Positions 24,077-33,703 are shown, counted from the first letter of the stretch. The stretch is DNA of 64,000 bases from SB25 sp050180705 (GCA_050180705.1 JBFXDX010000001.1:372001-436000), one strand, 5' to 3'. Numbers and translations: made by a program. Notes: generated from the letters alone by a model not told the origin.

Positions 24077-25351
24077 TTTTTCTCCAAAAATATTTTCACT
24101 AAGAACAGGATATTCTTGTAACATTAACTCTCTGAGTAAATTAAGTGCAGTATTAGCCGCTCTCGTTATATTAATATCTCTTTGATTACTAAACATATAC
24201 TTTTTGCTTATCACATTCTTAGCCGATGCAACTGCAATCCACACCGTACCAACAGGTTTCAACTCTGAACCACCATCTGGCCCGGCTATTCCAGAAACAG
24301 CAATTGCATAGTCGGTATTTAACAATTCTTTTGCCCCCACCGCCATTTGCTCTACCACCTGTTGGCTAACGGCTCCATATTCATTAATATCGCTAGAATT
24401 AACGTTTAATACTTTTGATTTAATGTCATTGGAGTAAGCAACCACACTTCCCTTAAAGTAATTTGAAGATCCTGCTATTTCTGTAATCAGATGAGCAATC
24501 ATTCCTCCAGTACAACTCTCTGCTGTAGAAATGGTTGAATTTATCACCTTAAGCATTTGTCCAACAACTGCGGCCAACGAGGTATTCCCGTAACCAAAAA
24601 TGTACTCGGGTATTTCCTTCCTCAAAAAATCGATAAACTGATTTATTTCAGAATTCAATGTACTATGGATATCTGAAAATCCAGACAAGCGAAGCCTTAT
24701 TCCCGAAGGACTTGGCAAATATGCCAACTTTATATTACTGGGCAGTTTACTCTCGAATATTTGAAGTTTATCGGATAAAAACGACTCTGGTATCCCAAAT
24801 GTATTAATAGTTCTATGGATGATAATCTGACCGCCAACCATTCGCTTAAGCAAAGGAATAACCGATTCTTCCATTATTCCTTTCATTTCGAAAGGTACCC
24901 CAGGCATCGATACTAAAACCTTACTATCATTGCGAAATAACATTCCAGGAGCTGTTCCCAAATAATTTGGCAAAACTTCACACGAAGATGGAACCTCAGC
25001 CTGCTTTCGATTGCTTTCAGTTAACGGTAAGCCTCGCTTGCTAAAAATTTCTCTTACAATCTCTAATGATGGTTCATGAAGAGTTAAATTGCCACCAAAA
25101 AACTTGCAAAGAGTAGGCTTTGTAATATCATCGCTAGTTGGGCCAAGTCCGCCAGTCATAATAACAATATCACATCTTTTTAACGATTGATCTACCGCTG
25201 TATAAATTGCTTCTTCGGTATCGGGAATAGAAGTAATCTGGACGACATTAATACCCAACAAATTAAGTTGCTGAGAAATCCAAGCCGAGTTAGTATCGAC
25301 TATTTGACCTATAAGGATTTCATCACCAATCGTAATAATTTCTGCCTTCAT
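24068..25351 (-). CDS. cinA: CinA-family competence/damage-inducible protein, NMN deamidase domain
   Basis: A 427-residue two-domain protein. The N-terminal half (1-170) is a MoCF/molybdopterin-binding-like domain with MKAEIITIGDEILIGQIVDT and MTGGLGPTSDDITKPT, associated with ADP-ribose pyrophosphatase activity in studied CinA proteins. The C-terminal domain (about 260-420) has TAESCTGGMIAHLIT, VAYSND and GIAGPDGGSELKPVGTVWIA, the PncC nicotinamide-mononucleotide amidohydrolase module. Role: pyridine nucleotide salvage. An in-frame extension to 25444 runs through the tRNA-Thr gene and is rejected; the start here is MKAEII at 25351, 35 bp after the tRNA. Confidence 0.93.
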   Translation of the reverse strand: MKAEIITIGDEILIGQIVDTNSAWISQQLNLLGINVVQITSIPDTEEAIYTAVDQSLKRCDIVIMTGGLGPTSDDITKPTLCKFFGGNLTLHEPSLEIVREIFSKRGLPLTESNRKQAEVPSSCEVLPNYLGTAPGMLFRNDSKVLVSMPGVPFEMKGIMEESVIPLLKRMVGGQIIIHRTINTFGIPESFLSDKLQIFESKLPSNIKLAYLPSPSGIRLRLSGFSDIHSTLNSEINQFIDFLRKEIPEYIFGYGNTSLAAVVGQMLKVINSTISTAESCTGGMIAHLITEIAGSSNYFKGSVVAYSNDIKSKVLNVNSSDINEYGAVSQQVVEQMAVGAKELLNTDYAIAVSGIAGPDGGSELKPVGTVWIAVASAKNVISKKYMFSNQRDINITRAANTALNLLRELMLQEYPVLSENIFGEKFE

Positions 25352-25386
25352 TGCATTGAAATAAGGCAGCGAGATGCTGCCTTTAG

Positions 25387-25459
25387 AGCCTCTCACGGGA
25401 CTTGAACCCGCGACCTGCGGTTTACGAAACCGCTGCTCTACCAACTGAGCTAAAGAGGC
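25387..25459 (-). tRNA. tRNA-Thr (CGT)
   Basis: Read leftward, a 73-nt cloverleaf: acceptor GCCTCTT/GAGAGGC, D arm GCTCAGTTGGTAGAGC, anticodon stem GCGGT/ACCGC with loop TTCGTAA (anticodon CGT, reads ACG), T arm GCGGGTTCAAGTCCCGT. CCA is not encoded. It lies just upstream of cinA. Confidence 0.95.
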
Positions 25460-25559
25460 AAATTGCGCTGCAAAAATAATTCTTTTTTTAAAGGTACGAA
25501 AGGAAGTTAATAGATCTTGAAAGAATTAATCAGCCCAACTATATCAAGCCATAGTTATT

Positions 25560-26810
25560 TTACTCATTATTAGACAAAAGTGCTTTTATACGCTGAGCTA
25601 ATGATGGATGAGAATAATGTATAGTCACATAAATTGGATGAGGCATTAAGTTTGAATAATTCTGAGCCGCTAGTCGCTTGAGTGCCGAAATTAATGATTC
25701 CGCCAAATTGTAATCCTTTGCAAATTTATCTGCAGCATACTCCATTTTTCGGCTTAAATAATTGGTAAATAGATCAGCTAAGGATTGTACTGGTCCAAAA
25801 ATTAATGCAAATCCTAGCATATTTAAATGAAAATTTGGCAACTCAGTAGAGTTGACTCCCATAACAGGTGTAAATACATCACCCAAACTTATTTTATTAA
25901 AAACGAAAAGAAATAATCCAGTTACAGTCAAGCTTATGGTGAAGTTAATCCAAATATGTTTTTTCTTATAGTGCCCTATTTCGTGAGCCAAAACCGATTC
26001 TATTTCAACTGGAGATAATTTATCGATCAATGTGTCATATAAATAAATACGCTTATTTCTTCCCCATCCTGTAAAAAATGCATTGCCTTTGGTTGACCGC
26101 TTAGAACTATCAAGCACATAGATATTCTTTGCTGAAAAACCCGCCTTGAACGCTAATTTCTCAAGTCGTTCTTTTAATTCGCCTTCAGGTAAAGGTGACT
26201 TCTTATTGAATAAAGGCAGTATTAATGATGTATAGAGTAGTGTTGAAAACAAGGAAAGTATTATAATAAACAATAAAACAGGAAGCCAAAATAATGATGT
26301 GTAACTAACAAATAACCAAATAACTAAAGTCAATATTATTCCTCCAAGAATTATTGTGATTAGTGAAGATTTAAGCAAATCTGCAAAAAAAAGTTTCCTT
26401 GTTGATTTATTGAATCCATACTTCTCCTCTATTACAAAACTATTGTAGTAATCGAAAGGTGTAGATATTAATTGGCTAAAGAACCAGAGGCATCCAAAAA
26501 ATATCAATGATTGCAGTATACTACTGTCAATAAATTGTGCGATAAAATCGCTCAATACCCCAAAATATCTAAAAATGATTGCAATTGCCACAACTACTGT
26601 TGAAAATGTACTTTCAATTAACGATAGCCTTAATTTTTCACTTTCATAGGACTGCTGCTTGCTATAATTATCTGCATCATAAACATCGTTAACAATACTA
26701 TCCAAAGACGTTTTTTTTGAATAATTTACATTGATCAATTCAATTATAACATTCAAAATATGACCACCAATAACAATAAGGATTATTCCGTAGTAAATTA
26801 TATTATTCAT
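25560..26810 (-). CDS. M48 family membrane metalloprotease, CAAX protease (Ste24)-like
   Basis: A 416-residue integral membrane zinc protease. Five or more membrane helices (about 5-25, 65-85, 98-115, 148-195, 288-310) surround the active site LAHEIGHYKKKH, with zinc ligands His276 and His280 and catalytic Glu277. The third ligand is in the downstream YAADKFA segment. The layout matches type I CAAX prenyl protease homologues rather than HtpX. Bacterial homologues lack prenylated substrates and are thought to act in membrane protein quality control; the substrate here is unknown. I chose the ATG at 26810, which overlaps the upstream lipoprotein gene by 8 bp and implies translational coupling. 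Confidence 0.9.
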   Translation of the reverse strand: MNNIIYYGIILIVIGGHILNVIIELINVNYSKKTSLDSIVNDVYDADNYSKQQSYESEKLRLSLIESTFSTVVVAIAIIFRYFGVLSDFIAQFIDSSILQSLIFFGCLWFFSQLISTPFDYYNSFVIEEKYGFNKSTRKLFFADLLKSSLITIILGGIILTLVIWLFVSYTSLFWLPVLLFIIILSLFSTLLYTSLILPLFNKKSPLPEGELKERLEKLAFKAGFSAKNIYVLDSSKRSTKGNAFFTGWGRNKRIYLYDTLIDKLSPVEIESVLAHEIGHYKKKHIWINFTISLTVTGLFLFVFNKISLGDVFTPVMGVNSTELPNFHLNMLGFALIFGPVQSLADLFTNYLSRKMEYAADKFAKDYNLAESLISALKRLAAQNYSNLMPHPIYVTIHYSHPSLAQRIKALLSNNE

Positions 26811-27780
26811 TTGCATCAATTCTTCCGTTAATAATATCCCTGTAATCATCAATCTCTTTTAATTGAGGATTAAGCCGTTGCGCTTCATCTAACCAATCGA
26901 TAGCAACCTCAAAGTTCCCAAGCATTTCGTTAGCCAGAGCCATATTAAATGCAGCCTTAGCTGCTATTACGGTATTCTTATCGCTCGTAAGTTTTTGCCA
27001 CAGGGCTGCAGCATCTAACCATTGCCCATGCTCAGCAAGTTTTTCGGCCTGAATAAAAAGTTTCGAGCCAGTATTGAACAGAATTCTAGTATCATTCTTC
27101 CATGTTGGAGCGATTAAACTCGCATATTTTTCGGCAGCATCGGCACCTGCGTATGCCGTAGCCGTAAATACACCCGGAAGTTGATTGCCAATCTTTACCT
27201 CAGTCCAATCAGTAGCCTCCCAAGAAAGTGTATCACGATACAGGTAAGAATTTGTTATTTTTCTGTTTGACAAGTCATAAACTCGCCAATAGCAATATAC
27301 TGCAACATCAAGATACCCATAGAATTCCTTAACACTTCCAACCCATCGAGGAATACAGTCGGAATAAGGATTAATGCGCATGTAATCCAACGATACAATT
27401 AAATTAACACTATCGTTCCGTGCCGATAGTCTAGAAAGTTCATTCCACGACAATGGCAATATTACCTTAGATGTATCATTTCGATAATACACTTTGTTGA
27501 TTGTTTCCAACCCATCGTACATTGGAGACGACAGTAATATTTCATTTAACGACTCGGTAGCTGTTGTAACAGCAACACTGTCGAGCGCCCACTCCATCAT
27601 CTCCTTTTTATTGGAAAGTTCCCTATTGTAAAGATTCGCAACAACCAGAACTTTTCCCTTGTTAATAGGAAGATTTTGCTTTGTTTTATCGTAATACTGA
27701 ATATCAATATAACGGTAAGGAATACAAGAATTCAATAAAACTGCAAACAGCATAAATAAAACTACTCTCTTTATCGACAT
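26803..27780 (-). CDS. DUF6340 family lipoprotein
   Basis: A 325-residue lipoprotein: signal peptide MSIKRVVLFMLFAVLLNSC with the lipobox LLNSC at Cys19, so lipid-anchored in the cell envelope. The central region (40-220) matches DUF6340-type proteins of Bacteroidota (VLVVANLYNRELSNKKEMMEW at the start, the repeated Tyr/Trp-rich segment YGYLDVAVYCYWRVYD). The C-terminal 90 residues look like two helical TPR-type units (AALWQKLT, AAFNMALANEMLGNFEVAIDW). No catalytic motif. It overlaps the M48 protease gene by 8 bp and probably works with it; function unknown. Confidence 0.85.
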   Translation of the reverse strand: MSIKRVVLFMLFAVLLNSCIPYRYIDIQYYDKTKQNLPINKGKVLVVANLYNRELSNKKEMMEWALDSVAVTTATESLNEILLSSPMYDGLETINKVYYRNDTSKVILPLSWNELSRLSARNDSVNLIVSLDYMRINPYSDCIPRWVGSVKEFYGYLDVAVYCYWRVYDLSNRKITNSYLYRDTLSWEATDWTEVKIGNQLPGVFTATAYAGADAAEKYASLIAPTWKNDTRILFNTGSKLFIQAEKLAEHGQWLDAAALWQKLTSDKNTVIAAKAAFNMALANEMLGNFEVAIDWLDEAQRLNPQLKEIDDYRDIINGRIDANE

Positions 27781-27811
27781 AAAACAATGAATTATTTAAC
27801 GCCTATTCATA

Positions 27812-27840
27812 AAAAAACCATCCTAATTTAGGATGGTTTC
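27812..27840 (-). terminator. terminator after fabG
   Basis: AAACCATCC (27815-27823) pairs with GGATGGTTT (27831-27839) around TAATTTA; the A-run on its left gives a T-run for leftward transcription. Confidence 0.85.
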
Positions 27841-27863
27841 TCACTGTAAATATAGTTACTTTT

Positions 27864-28610
27864 TTATGTATTCATTCCACCGCATACATTAATTACCTGC
27901 CCATTAACATAAGAGGACATATCGGAAGCAAGGAAAAGAGCAACATTAGCAACATCCTCTGGAGTACCACCTCGCCTTAAAGGAATTTTTGAAGCCCACT
28001 CATTTCGCACTTCTTCTGGTAATTGATGGGTCATTTCGGTAATAATGAAACCTGGAGCAATAGCATTGGTTCTAATATTTCGAGTACCAAATTCTTTCGC
28101 AGCAGACTTTGTAAAACCAATCATTCCTGCTTTGGACGATGAGTAGTTAATTTGATTGGCATTTCCAGAAACTCCCACAACAGAACTCATATTGATTATG
28201 CTTCCAGAGCCCTGTTTCCACATCGTAGCCTGAACTGCTTTTGTATAATTAAATACAGATTTTAAGTTAACAGCAATAACGGCATCCCATTGATCTTCGG
28301 TCATACGTTTAAGAGCTCCGTCCTTAGTTATACCAGCATTGTTAACCAAAACGTCAATTCTTCCAAAATCCGATACTATTTGATTAACCGTTGACTGAGT
28401 CTCCTCAAATTTAGCAGCATTCGAGGCATATGCTTTGGCTTTTATGCCCATTGCATTCAACTCGGCTTCGAATGCTTTTACGCTATCATCATAAATTAAG
28501 TCAGTTATTGCAATATTCGCGCCTTCAGTAGCAAATTTAAGCGCAATGGCTTTTCCTATACCCCTTGCGCCACCTGTTACAATGGCTGTTTTTCCTTCTA
28601 ATAACTTCAT
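27864..28610 (-). CDS. fabG: 3-oxoacyl-ACP reductase
   Basis: FabG reduces 3-oxoacyl-ACP with NADPH in each fatty-acid elongation round. The 248-residue short-chain dehydrogenase has the cofactor loop TGGARGIGKAIA (11-22), NNAG near 88-91, catalytic Ser in IINMSSVVG, and YxxxK in INYSSSKAGMIGFTKSAA. The C-terminal PGFIITEMTHQLPEE and YVNGQVINVCGGMNT are typical of FabG. An ATG at 28673 is in frame but extends the protein with a hydrophobic stretch absent in the family; MKLLEGKTAIVTGG at 28610 is preferred, and the -7 promoter element lies between the two. Confidence 0.93.
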   Translation of the reverse strand: MKLLEGKTAIVTGGARGIGKAIALKFATEGANIAITDLIYDDSVKAFEAELNAMGIKAKAYASNAAKFEETQSTVNQIVSDFGRIDVLVNNAGITKDGALKRMTEDQWDAVIAVNLKSVFNYTKAVQATMWKQGSGSIINMSSVVGVSGNANQINYSSSKAGMIGFTKSAAKEFGTRNIRTNAIAPGFIITEMTHQLPEEVRNEWASKIPLRRGGTPEDVANVALFLASDMSSYVNGQVINVCGGMNT

Positions 28611-28636
28611 ACAATAATTATTTGTTGTTAACTGCA

Positions 28637-28644
28637 CAAAGGTA
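28637..28644 (-). promoter_or_regulatory. -7 promoter element of fabG
   Basis: Read leftward TACCTTTG, an exact TAnnTTTG, 26 bases before the chosen ATG; no clear -33 element. Confidence 0.45.
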
Positions 28645-28906
28645 AAAAATATTAGAAAATAACTTAAGAACACCTAAAATGTTTTGCATGAAGAGAATTT
28701 AGGCATCAAATTACCAATTGTATTATAGCACATTAGTATAAGCCTAATAAATGTGGTGAAATGACCTTTGAATAAACTAAAATATCTTGTATATTCACAA
28801 GTTTAAAATTTGGATTTTTTTTAAGTTTTTGAATTCAACATTAAAGTTCATAAACTTAATATATCAACCTATTTATTAATGTTTTAATAATTTAAATTGA
28901 AACAAG

Positions 28907-31243
28907 ATGAAGCTGAAAATGAAACTTAGGGTTAAAATGCTCCTTTGGGTACTTGCTGTTGCCATAATTATATTTTTAGCGTCAATTGGATACTTAACCA
29001 ACAGACTTGAAAAAATTACGTTACGAAATGCTTATAATTTTGTTGATGCTACAGCAAGAGAAAATGCCAACTCCATACAGGGTAATTTTAATAACGAAAT
29101 GGGCATGGCTCGTTCAATGACTCAAGGTTTTCATTTCTATAAGCATCTTTCCCAAAACGAACTAAAAGAAACTTCAAAAAGGATTCTTAATGGAATCGCA
29201 ATACACAATCCGCAATTTCTATCGGTTTGGGTCAGTTGGGAACTTTCGGCAATCGACAAGGATTGGGATAAATCATACGGAAGAGAACGTTATACATACT
29301 ACTGGGAAAATAATCAATTGCAATTTGTAACGGATCGGAAAAACGAAACAGGCGATGACGTTAATAGTAGCTACTATAACCTTAAAGTATCAAAGCAAGA
29401 AGCAATCGTAGATCCATACTGGTTTACCTATACAGGAAGCAATAAAAGAGTTCTAGAAACTAGCATTTGTGTTCCGTTAATTAATGAAGATAAATTTGTT
29501 GGCCTATTCGGATTTGATATTGAATTGGCACGTTATCAGGATTATATAGCAAACATAAAACCTTACGCTGGCAGTTTTGCTATGCTCCTTTCTCAGAATG
29601 GAACTATTGTTGCCCATACAAATGCCGAATACATTGGAGCTTCAGTTGATAGCATCTATGTAAATGAAAGTAAGGCTAATGGTATATTAGAAAAACTTAA
29701 TTCGGGTAAAAATTTTTCAATTTCATACACTGATACAATTAGTGGACAAGATTATTATGCAACATTCGTAGCATTCAATGTTGGAAGTTCAAAAAATCCT
29801 TGGACCTTGGCAATTGTTGCACCACAAAATATAGTAATGAAAGAGGCGCAAGATGTTGTAGCCAATTCCCGTACAGTTGTTTTTATTGGCCTAATAGTTT
29901 TGGCAATTGTTGTTTGGATAATATCCTACAGAATAACACGTCCTCTTGTAAAAACAACAAATGTACTTAAGGAATTAGCCAATGGACATATCGACCTTTC
30001 GAAAAAAATCAATATTAAAAGCGGTGATGAAATTCAAGATATAGGAAACTCTGTTAATATCCTGATAGACAGTTTATATAAAACAACAAATTTTGCCAAA
30101 GAAATTGGCAAAGGTAATCTTGGCGTATCATTCAATAAATTAAGCGAGAGCGATGTTCTAGGTGAAGCGTTGCTCGAAATGAGAAAGAGTTTAGAATATG
30201 CCAAAGCACTTAACGATGAAAGAAAACTTGAAGAGGAAAAAGTTCGTTGGGCCAATGAGGGAGTTGCAATGTTTGCCGATATTCTTAGGCAGAATACAGA
30301 CAATATGGCTGAGTTTACTTACGATGTAATCCACAACCTTGTTAAGTATGTAAATGCAAATATTGGGGGCTTATTCTTAATGAACACCGAAAATAATGAT
30401 AAATACTTTGAACTTGCCTCTAGTTTTGCTTATGAACGAAGAAAATATGATGAAAAGAGAATTAACTATGGCGAAGGTTTAGTTGGACGCTGTGCAAAAG
30501 AAGGCGAAACTATTTATATGACTGAACTTCCAATGGATTATATTCGCATAGCATCAGGAATGGGCGATGAAAATCCTAGCAGTTTGCTCATTGTTCCGTT
30601 AAAATTGAATGATGAGGTGTATGGAGTTATTGAGATTGCATCGTTTGAGCCTATCGAAGATTATATGATTAAATTCGTTGAAAAAATTGGAGAAAGCATT
30701 GCAGCCACAATATCTAATGTTAAGGTTTCGATTAGAACCGCTAAACTCTTAGATGAATCCAGAATTAAGTCTGAAGAACTTGCATCGCAAGAAGAGGAAA
30801 TGAGGCAAAATATGGAAGAACTTCAAGCCACCCAAGAGGAAGCTGCCCGTAAAACTGCCGAAATGGAAAGTTTAATTAATGCATTAAACTCATCTAGCTT
30901 TGTAATTGAATACGACACTAATGGAAAGATTATTTCAGTAAACCAAGCTTACCTTGCCATAACAGGACAACCAGAGAAAGAAGTTATAGGTACACATCAT
31001 TCCGATAATTTAGAATTCACTGAAGAGCAAAAACAGAATTACCAGAAATTCTGGAACGATCTACGCAATGGTATAATTAAGAAAGAAACCAATAAGATTA
31101 ATATTGGAGGTAAAACATATACATTTATCGAGACATACTCACCAATACTTAACGAAAGCCGTCAGGTTATAAAAATCCTTAAGATTGCTCACAACGTAAC
31201 TGATTTCATTGATAAAAGTTCAAAGAAAAGTAAAAAAGAATAA
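28907..31243 (+). CDS. Cache-HAMP-GAF-PAS membrane sensor without visible output domain
   Basis: A 778-residue inner-membrane sensor. Helix 1 is at about 10-30 (MLLWVLAVAIIIFLASIGYL) and helix 2 at about 325-343 (VVFIGLIVLAIVVWIISY), enclosing a roughly 290-residue periplasmic double-Cache (PDC) domain with the signature DPYWFTYTGS. A HAMP linker (344-400, TRPLVKTTNVLKELANGHIDL) follows, then a GAF domain (about 455-600), a coiled coil rich in Glu (610-660, QEEEMRQNMEELQATQEEAA) and a PAS domain (660-770). It ends shortly after. There is no histidine kinase, methyl-accepting, GGDEF or EAL module. It probably relays a small-molecule signal by contact with a separate partner; ligand and partner unknown. 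It is transcribed alone. Confidence 0.85.
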   Translation: MKLKMKLRVKMLLWVLAVAIIIFLASIGYLTNRLEKITLRNAYNFVDATARENANSIQGNFNNEMGMARSMTQGFHFYKHLSQNELKETSKRILNGIAIHNPQFLSVWVSWELSAIDKDWDKSYGRERYTYYWENNQLQFVTDRKNETGDDVNSSYYNLKVSKQEAIVDPYWFTYTGSNKRVLETSICVPLINEDKFVGLFGFDIELARYQDYIANIKPYAGSFAMLLSQNGTIVAHTNAEYIGASVDSIYVNESKANGILEKLNSGKNFSISYTDTISGQDYYATFVAFNVGSSKNPWTLAIVAPQNIVMKEAQDVVANSRTVVFIGLIVLAIVVWIISYRITRPLVKTTNVLKELANGHIDLSKKINIKSGDEIQDIGNSVNILIDSLYKTTNFAKEIGKGNLGVSFNKLSESDVLGEALLEMRKSLEYAKALNDERKLEEEKVRWANEGVAMFADILRQNTDNMAEFTYDVIHNLVKYVNANIGGLFLMNTENNDKYFELASSFAYERRKYDEKRINYGEGLVGRCAKEGETIYMTELPMDYIRIASGMGDENPSSLLIVPLKLNDEVYGVIEIASFEPIEDYMIKFVEKIGESIAATISNVKVSIRTAKLLDESRIKSEELASQEEEMRQNMEELQATQEEAARKTAEMESLINALNSSSFVIEYDTNGKIISVNQAYLAITGQPEKEVIGTHHSDNLEFTEEQKQNYQKFWNDLRNGIIKKETNKINIGGKTYTFIETYSPILNESRQVIKILKIAHNVTDFIDKSSKKSKKE

Positions 31244-31255
31244 CATAGATAAAAA

Positions 31256-31287
31256 ATAGAAGGCTGCCAATTGACAGCCTTTTCTAT
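31256..31287. terminator. bidirectional terminator between sensor and DUF6588 genes
   Basis: AAGGCTG and CAGCCTT arms (about 31260-31280) around CCAATTGA, with A-run before and T-run after. Confidence 0.75.
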
Positions 31288-31308
31288 CGAATAATCTTCT
31301 TAATAAAA

Positions 31309-32274
31309 TTATCTAAAGTTAATTCCAACCCCAGCATTATAAACAGCATATTTTCCAAGAGCATAATCGAAATGGAATGCTATTAATGCAAGTTTAATTC
31401 TCAAACCAATATTAGCATTAACTCCACTGTTGGTAAAACTTAAATCGAGAGGATTCTCAATCGTACCAACATTATCAATATTATAGGTACCTTTAAGTGC
31501 GACATCTGTCGTAGATTTATTATAGCCAACACCAGCATAAACTGTTAAAACAGGAATCGATTTAGATATTAAAAGTTTGCTTGTAAAACCAGTAGCATTG
31601 AATTCCAATTTTTGACCATCACTAATATCAAAAGATGATTCAAACTTTGTATAGCCCAAAAGAATTGAAACATCAATAGGAAGTCTCTTAAAACCTGGAA
31701 TAAATTCTTTAAACTCATTTTTAATACCCACACCCCACAAACTAAAATTTCCTACTCCATTAATATCTACTTTTGGGAAAAAACGTCCCATCACCTCGGT
31801 ATGGAATGGTAAACCTAACCCTACCTGAACAATTGGAGCGGGAAGAAATTTAAGATTAGCTCCCTGTGGCAATGTAAGATTATCTCCAGTTGCAGTATGA
31901 GTTAGCACTGTTCCACTTTTTTTCTCGCCAGTAACTGTAGGTGAATTTGGATCACTCCCATTTTGAACAGTCCAATAATTAAGATTCAATTTCGAAACAT
32001 CAAACGTTCTATCGCCTGATGGTGGAACTGTAATTGCCGCAGTAAAAGTTAAATCAAATCCGAACAATTTATGCGGTTTTGCACTATTGTACCATCCATT
32101 ATTCAAACTCGTACCAAAACTTTTACCAAATGGTTCCAAGTAAGCTTTTGCTAGCACTTTAGCATCGTCTAAGTTTCCAGATAGTACCTGAACTACATCT
32201 TCCTGCGAGTAAAGGGTAATAGAAAAAAGACTAAAACCCACTACCACTGTTAGTATCTTCGAAAATCTTCTCAT
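31309..32274 (-). CDS. DUF6588 outer-membrane beta-barrel protein
   Basis: A 321-residue protein with a signal peptide (1-23, ending ITLYS before QED). The rest alternates hydrophobic and polar residues in beta hairpins, with many aromatic residues and the terminal NAGVGINFR, a usual outer-membrane barrel ending. N-terminal VVQVLSGNLDDAKVLAKAYLEP followed by PFGKSFGTSLNNGWY matches the DUF6588 family of Bacteroidota. No function is known. It has its own strong promoter and is divergent from rarA. Confidence 0.85.
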   Translation of the reverse strand: MRRFSKILTVVVGFSLFSITLYSQEDVVQVLSGNLDDAKVLAKAYLEPFGKSFGTSLNNGWYNSAKPHKLFGFDLTFTAAITVPPSGDRTFDVSKLNLNYWTVQNGSDPNSPTVTGEKKSGTVLTHTATGDNLTLPQGANLKFLPAPIVQVGLGLPFHTEVMGRFFPKVDINGVGNFSLWGVGIKNEFKEFIPGFKRLPIDVSILLGYTKFESSFDISDGQKLEFNATGFTSKLLISKSIPVLTVYAGVGYNKSTTDVALKGTYNIDNVGTIENPLDLSFTNSGVNANIGLRIKLALIAFHFDYALGKYAVYNAGVGINFR

Positions 32275-32324
32275 AGCTATATTTTATTATTGGTTAATAT
32301 TCTTCTATTTTCTTTAATATAAAA

Positions 32325-32354
32325 CAAATGTACAAATGTTTTGCATATAGCAAA
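32325..32354 (-). promoter_or_regulatory. promoter of the DUF6588 gene
   Basis: Read leftward: TTTG (32351-32354), 18 bp, TACATTTG (32325-32332), an exact consensus pair about 50 bases before the start codon. A second CAAATG copy lies directly beside the -7 box (32333-32338). Confidence 0.6.
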
Positions 32355-32400
32355 AGATAAAATCGATAGATAAAATCATTACAGATTAATTTTAAGTGGC

Positions 32401-32408
32401 TATTTTTG
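32401..32408 (+). promoter_or_regulatory. -7 promoter element of rarA
   Basis: TATTTTTG, an exact TAnnTTTG, 14 bases before the rarA ATG at 32423; no TTTG at the -33 distance. It implies a leader of fewer than 10 bases. Confidence 0.45.
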
Positions 32409-32422
32409 TAAAAAATAAAACG

Positions 32423-33703
32423 ATGAGTAATATCCCTCTAGCCGAACGAATGCGGCCACAAACGCTCGACGATTATGTAGGACAAGCACATCTTGTTGGT
32501 AATAGAAGCATTCTTCGGGATATGATTAAGTCGGGAAATGTAAACTCTTTTATTCTTTGGGGACCTCCTGGTGTAGGAAAAACAACTCTGGCTAAAATTG
32601 TGGCAAACCAACTTAACAGACCTTTTTACACGCTTAGTGCGGTCAATTCAGGAGTTAAGGATGTTAGAGAGGTTATTGATAAGGCTAAATCTCAAAAATA
32701 TTTCAACACGCCATCTCCTATTCTTTTTATTGATGAAATCCATCGATTCAGTAAATCTCAGCAGGACTCTCTCCTAGGAGCTGTAGAGCAAGGTATCATA
32801 GTTCTAATAGGTGCCACCACAGAGAATCCATCTTTCGAAGTAATTACTCCATTGCTATCAAGATGTCAAGTATTCATTCTTAAGTCACTAAATGAAAGTG
32901 AACTAAATAAACTACTCAAAAATGCAGTAGAACATGATACAGAATTAAAAGAACTATCTTTTAGCATTATTGAAACCGATGCCCTATTTCGATTTTCGGG
33001 TGGTGATGCGCGTAAACTCTATAACATAATTGAATTACTTGTAAATGTTAGCGATCCTAATCAAACCATTGATATAAGTAACAAACGAATTACTGAAGTT
33101 TTACAGGAGAATATTGCTATATACGATAAGAATGGAGAACAACATTACGATATTATTTCTGCATTCATTAAATCGGTACGAGGAAGCGATCCCAATGGAG
33201 CAGTATACTGGCTTGCCCGAATGATTGAAGGCGGCGAAGATCCAAAGTTTATTGCTCGCAGACTAGTCATCCTGGCATCAGAGGATATTGGTCTAGCGAA
33301 TCCCAATGCTTTACTAATGGCAACTAGCTGCTTTCAAGCCGTAACAATGATAGGAATGCCAGAATCGAGAATTCTCCTCTCCGAAGCCACTATATATTTA
33401 GCAACAAGCCCTAAAAGCAATTCGGCTTACGAGGCAATTGGAAAAGCACAAACCCTAGTTCGCGAAGAGGGAGCCCTTCCAGTTCCTTTACATATTAGAA
33501 ATGCTCCCACAAAACTTATGAAAGATATTGGCTATGGGGCAGATTATAAATATGCTCACAACTATAAAGGAAATTTTGTTATGCAAGAATTTCTCCCAGA
33601 AAAAGTATCTGGAACAATTCTTTTTTCACCTCAAGATAATCCTAGAGAAAAAGAAATTGAGCAAAAACTAAAAGTGCTCTGGAAAGGAAAATATAACTAC
33701 TAA
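32423..33703 (+). CDS. rarA: replication-associated recombination protein A (AAA+ ATPase)
   Basis: RarA/MgsA is an AAA+ clamp-loader-like ATPase that acts at stalled replication forks. The 426-residue protein begins MSNIPLAERMRPQTLDDYVG and has Walker A GPPGVGKTTLAK, Walker B ILFIDEIHRFSKSQQD, sensor GATTENPSFEV, and the C-terminal MgsA tetramer domain with SVRGSDPNGAVYWLARM and RRLVILASEDIGLANP. I chose the ATG at 32423; a GTG at 32396 would begin upstream of the -7 element. kdsA follows 13 bp after its stop. Confidence 0.95.
   Translation: MSNIPLAERMRPQTLDDYVGQAHLVGNRSILRDMIKSGNVNSFILWGPPGVGKTTLAKIVANQLNRPFYTLSAVNSGVKDVREVIDKAKSQKYFNTPSPILFIDEIHRFSKSQQDSLLGAVEQGIIVLIGATTENPSFEVITPLLSRCQVFILKSLNESELNKLLKNAVEHDTELKELSFSIIETDALFRFSGGDARKLYNIIELLVNVSDPNQTIDISNKRITEVLQENIAIYDKNGEQHYDIISAFIKSVRGSDPNGAVYWLARMIEGGEDPKFIARRLVILASEDIGLANPNALLMATSCFQAVTMIGMPESRILLSEATIYLATSPKSNSAYEAIGKAQTLVREEGALPVPLHIRNAPTKLMKDIGYGADYKYAHNYKGNFVMQEFLPEKVSGTILFSPQDNPREKEIEQKLKVLWKGKYNY

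Noticed and set aside
25352..25444. In-frame upstream extension of cinA starting MVEQRFRKPQ
   Set aside because: It is translated through the tRNA-Thr gene on the same strand; the CinA family starts at MKAEII.
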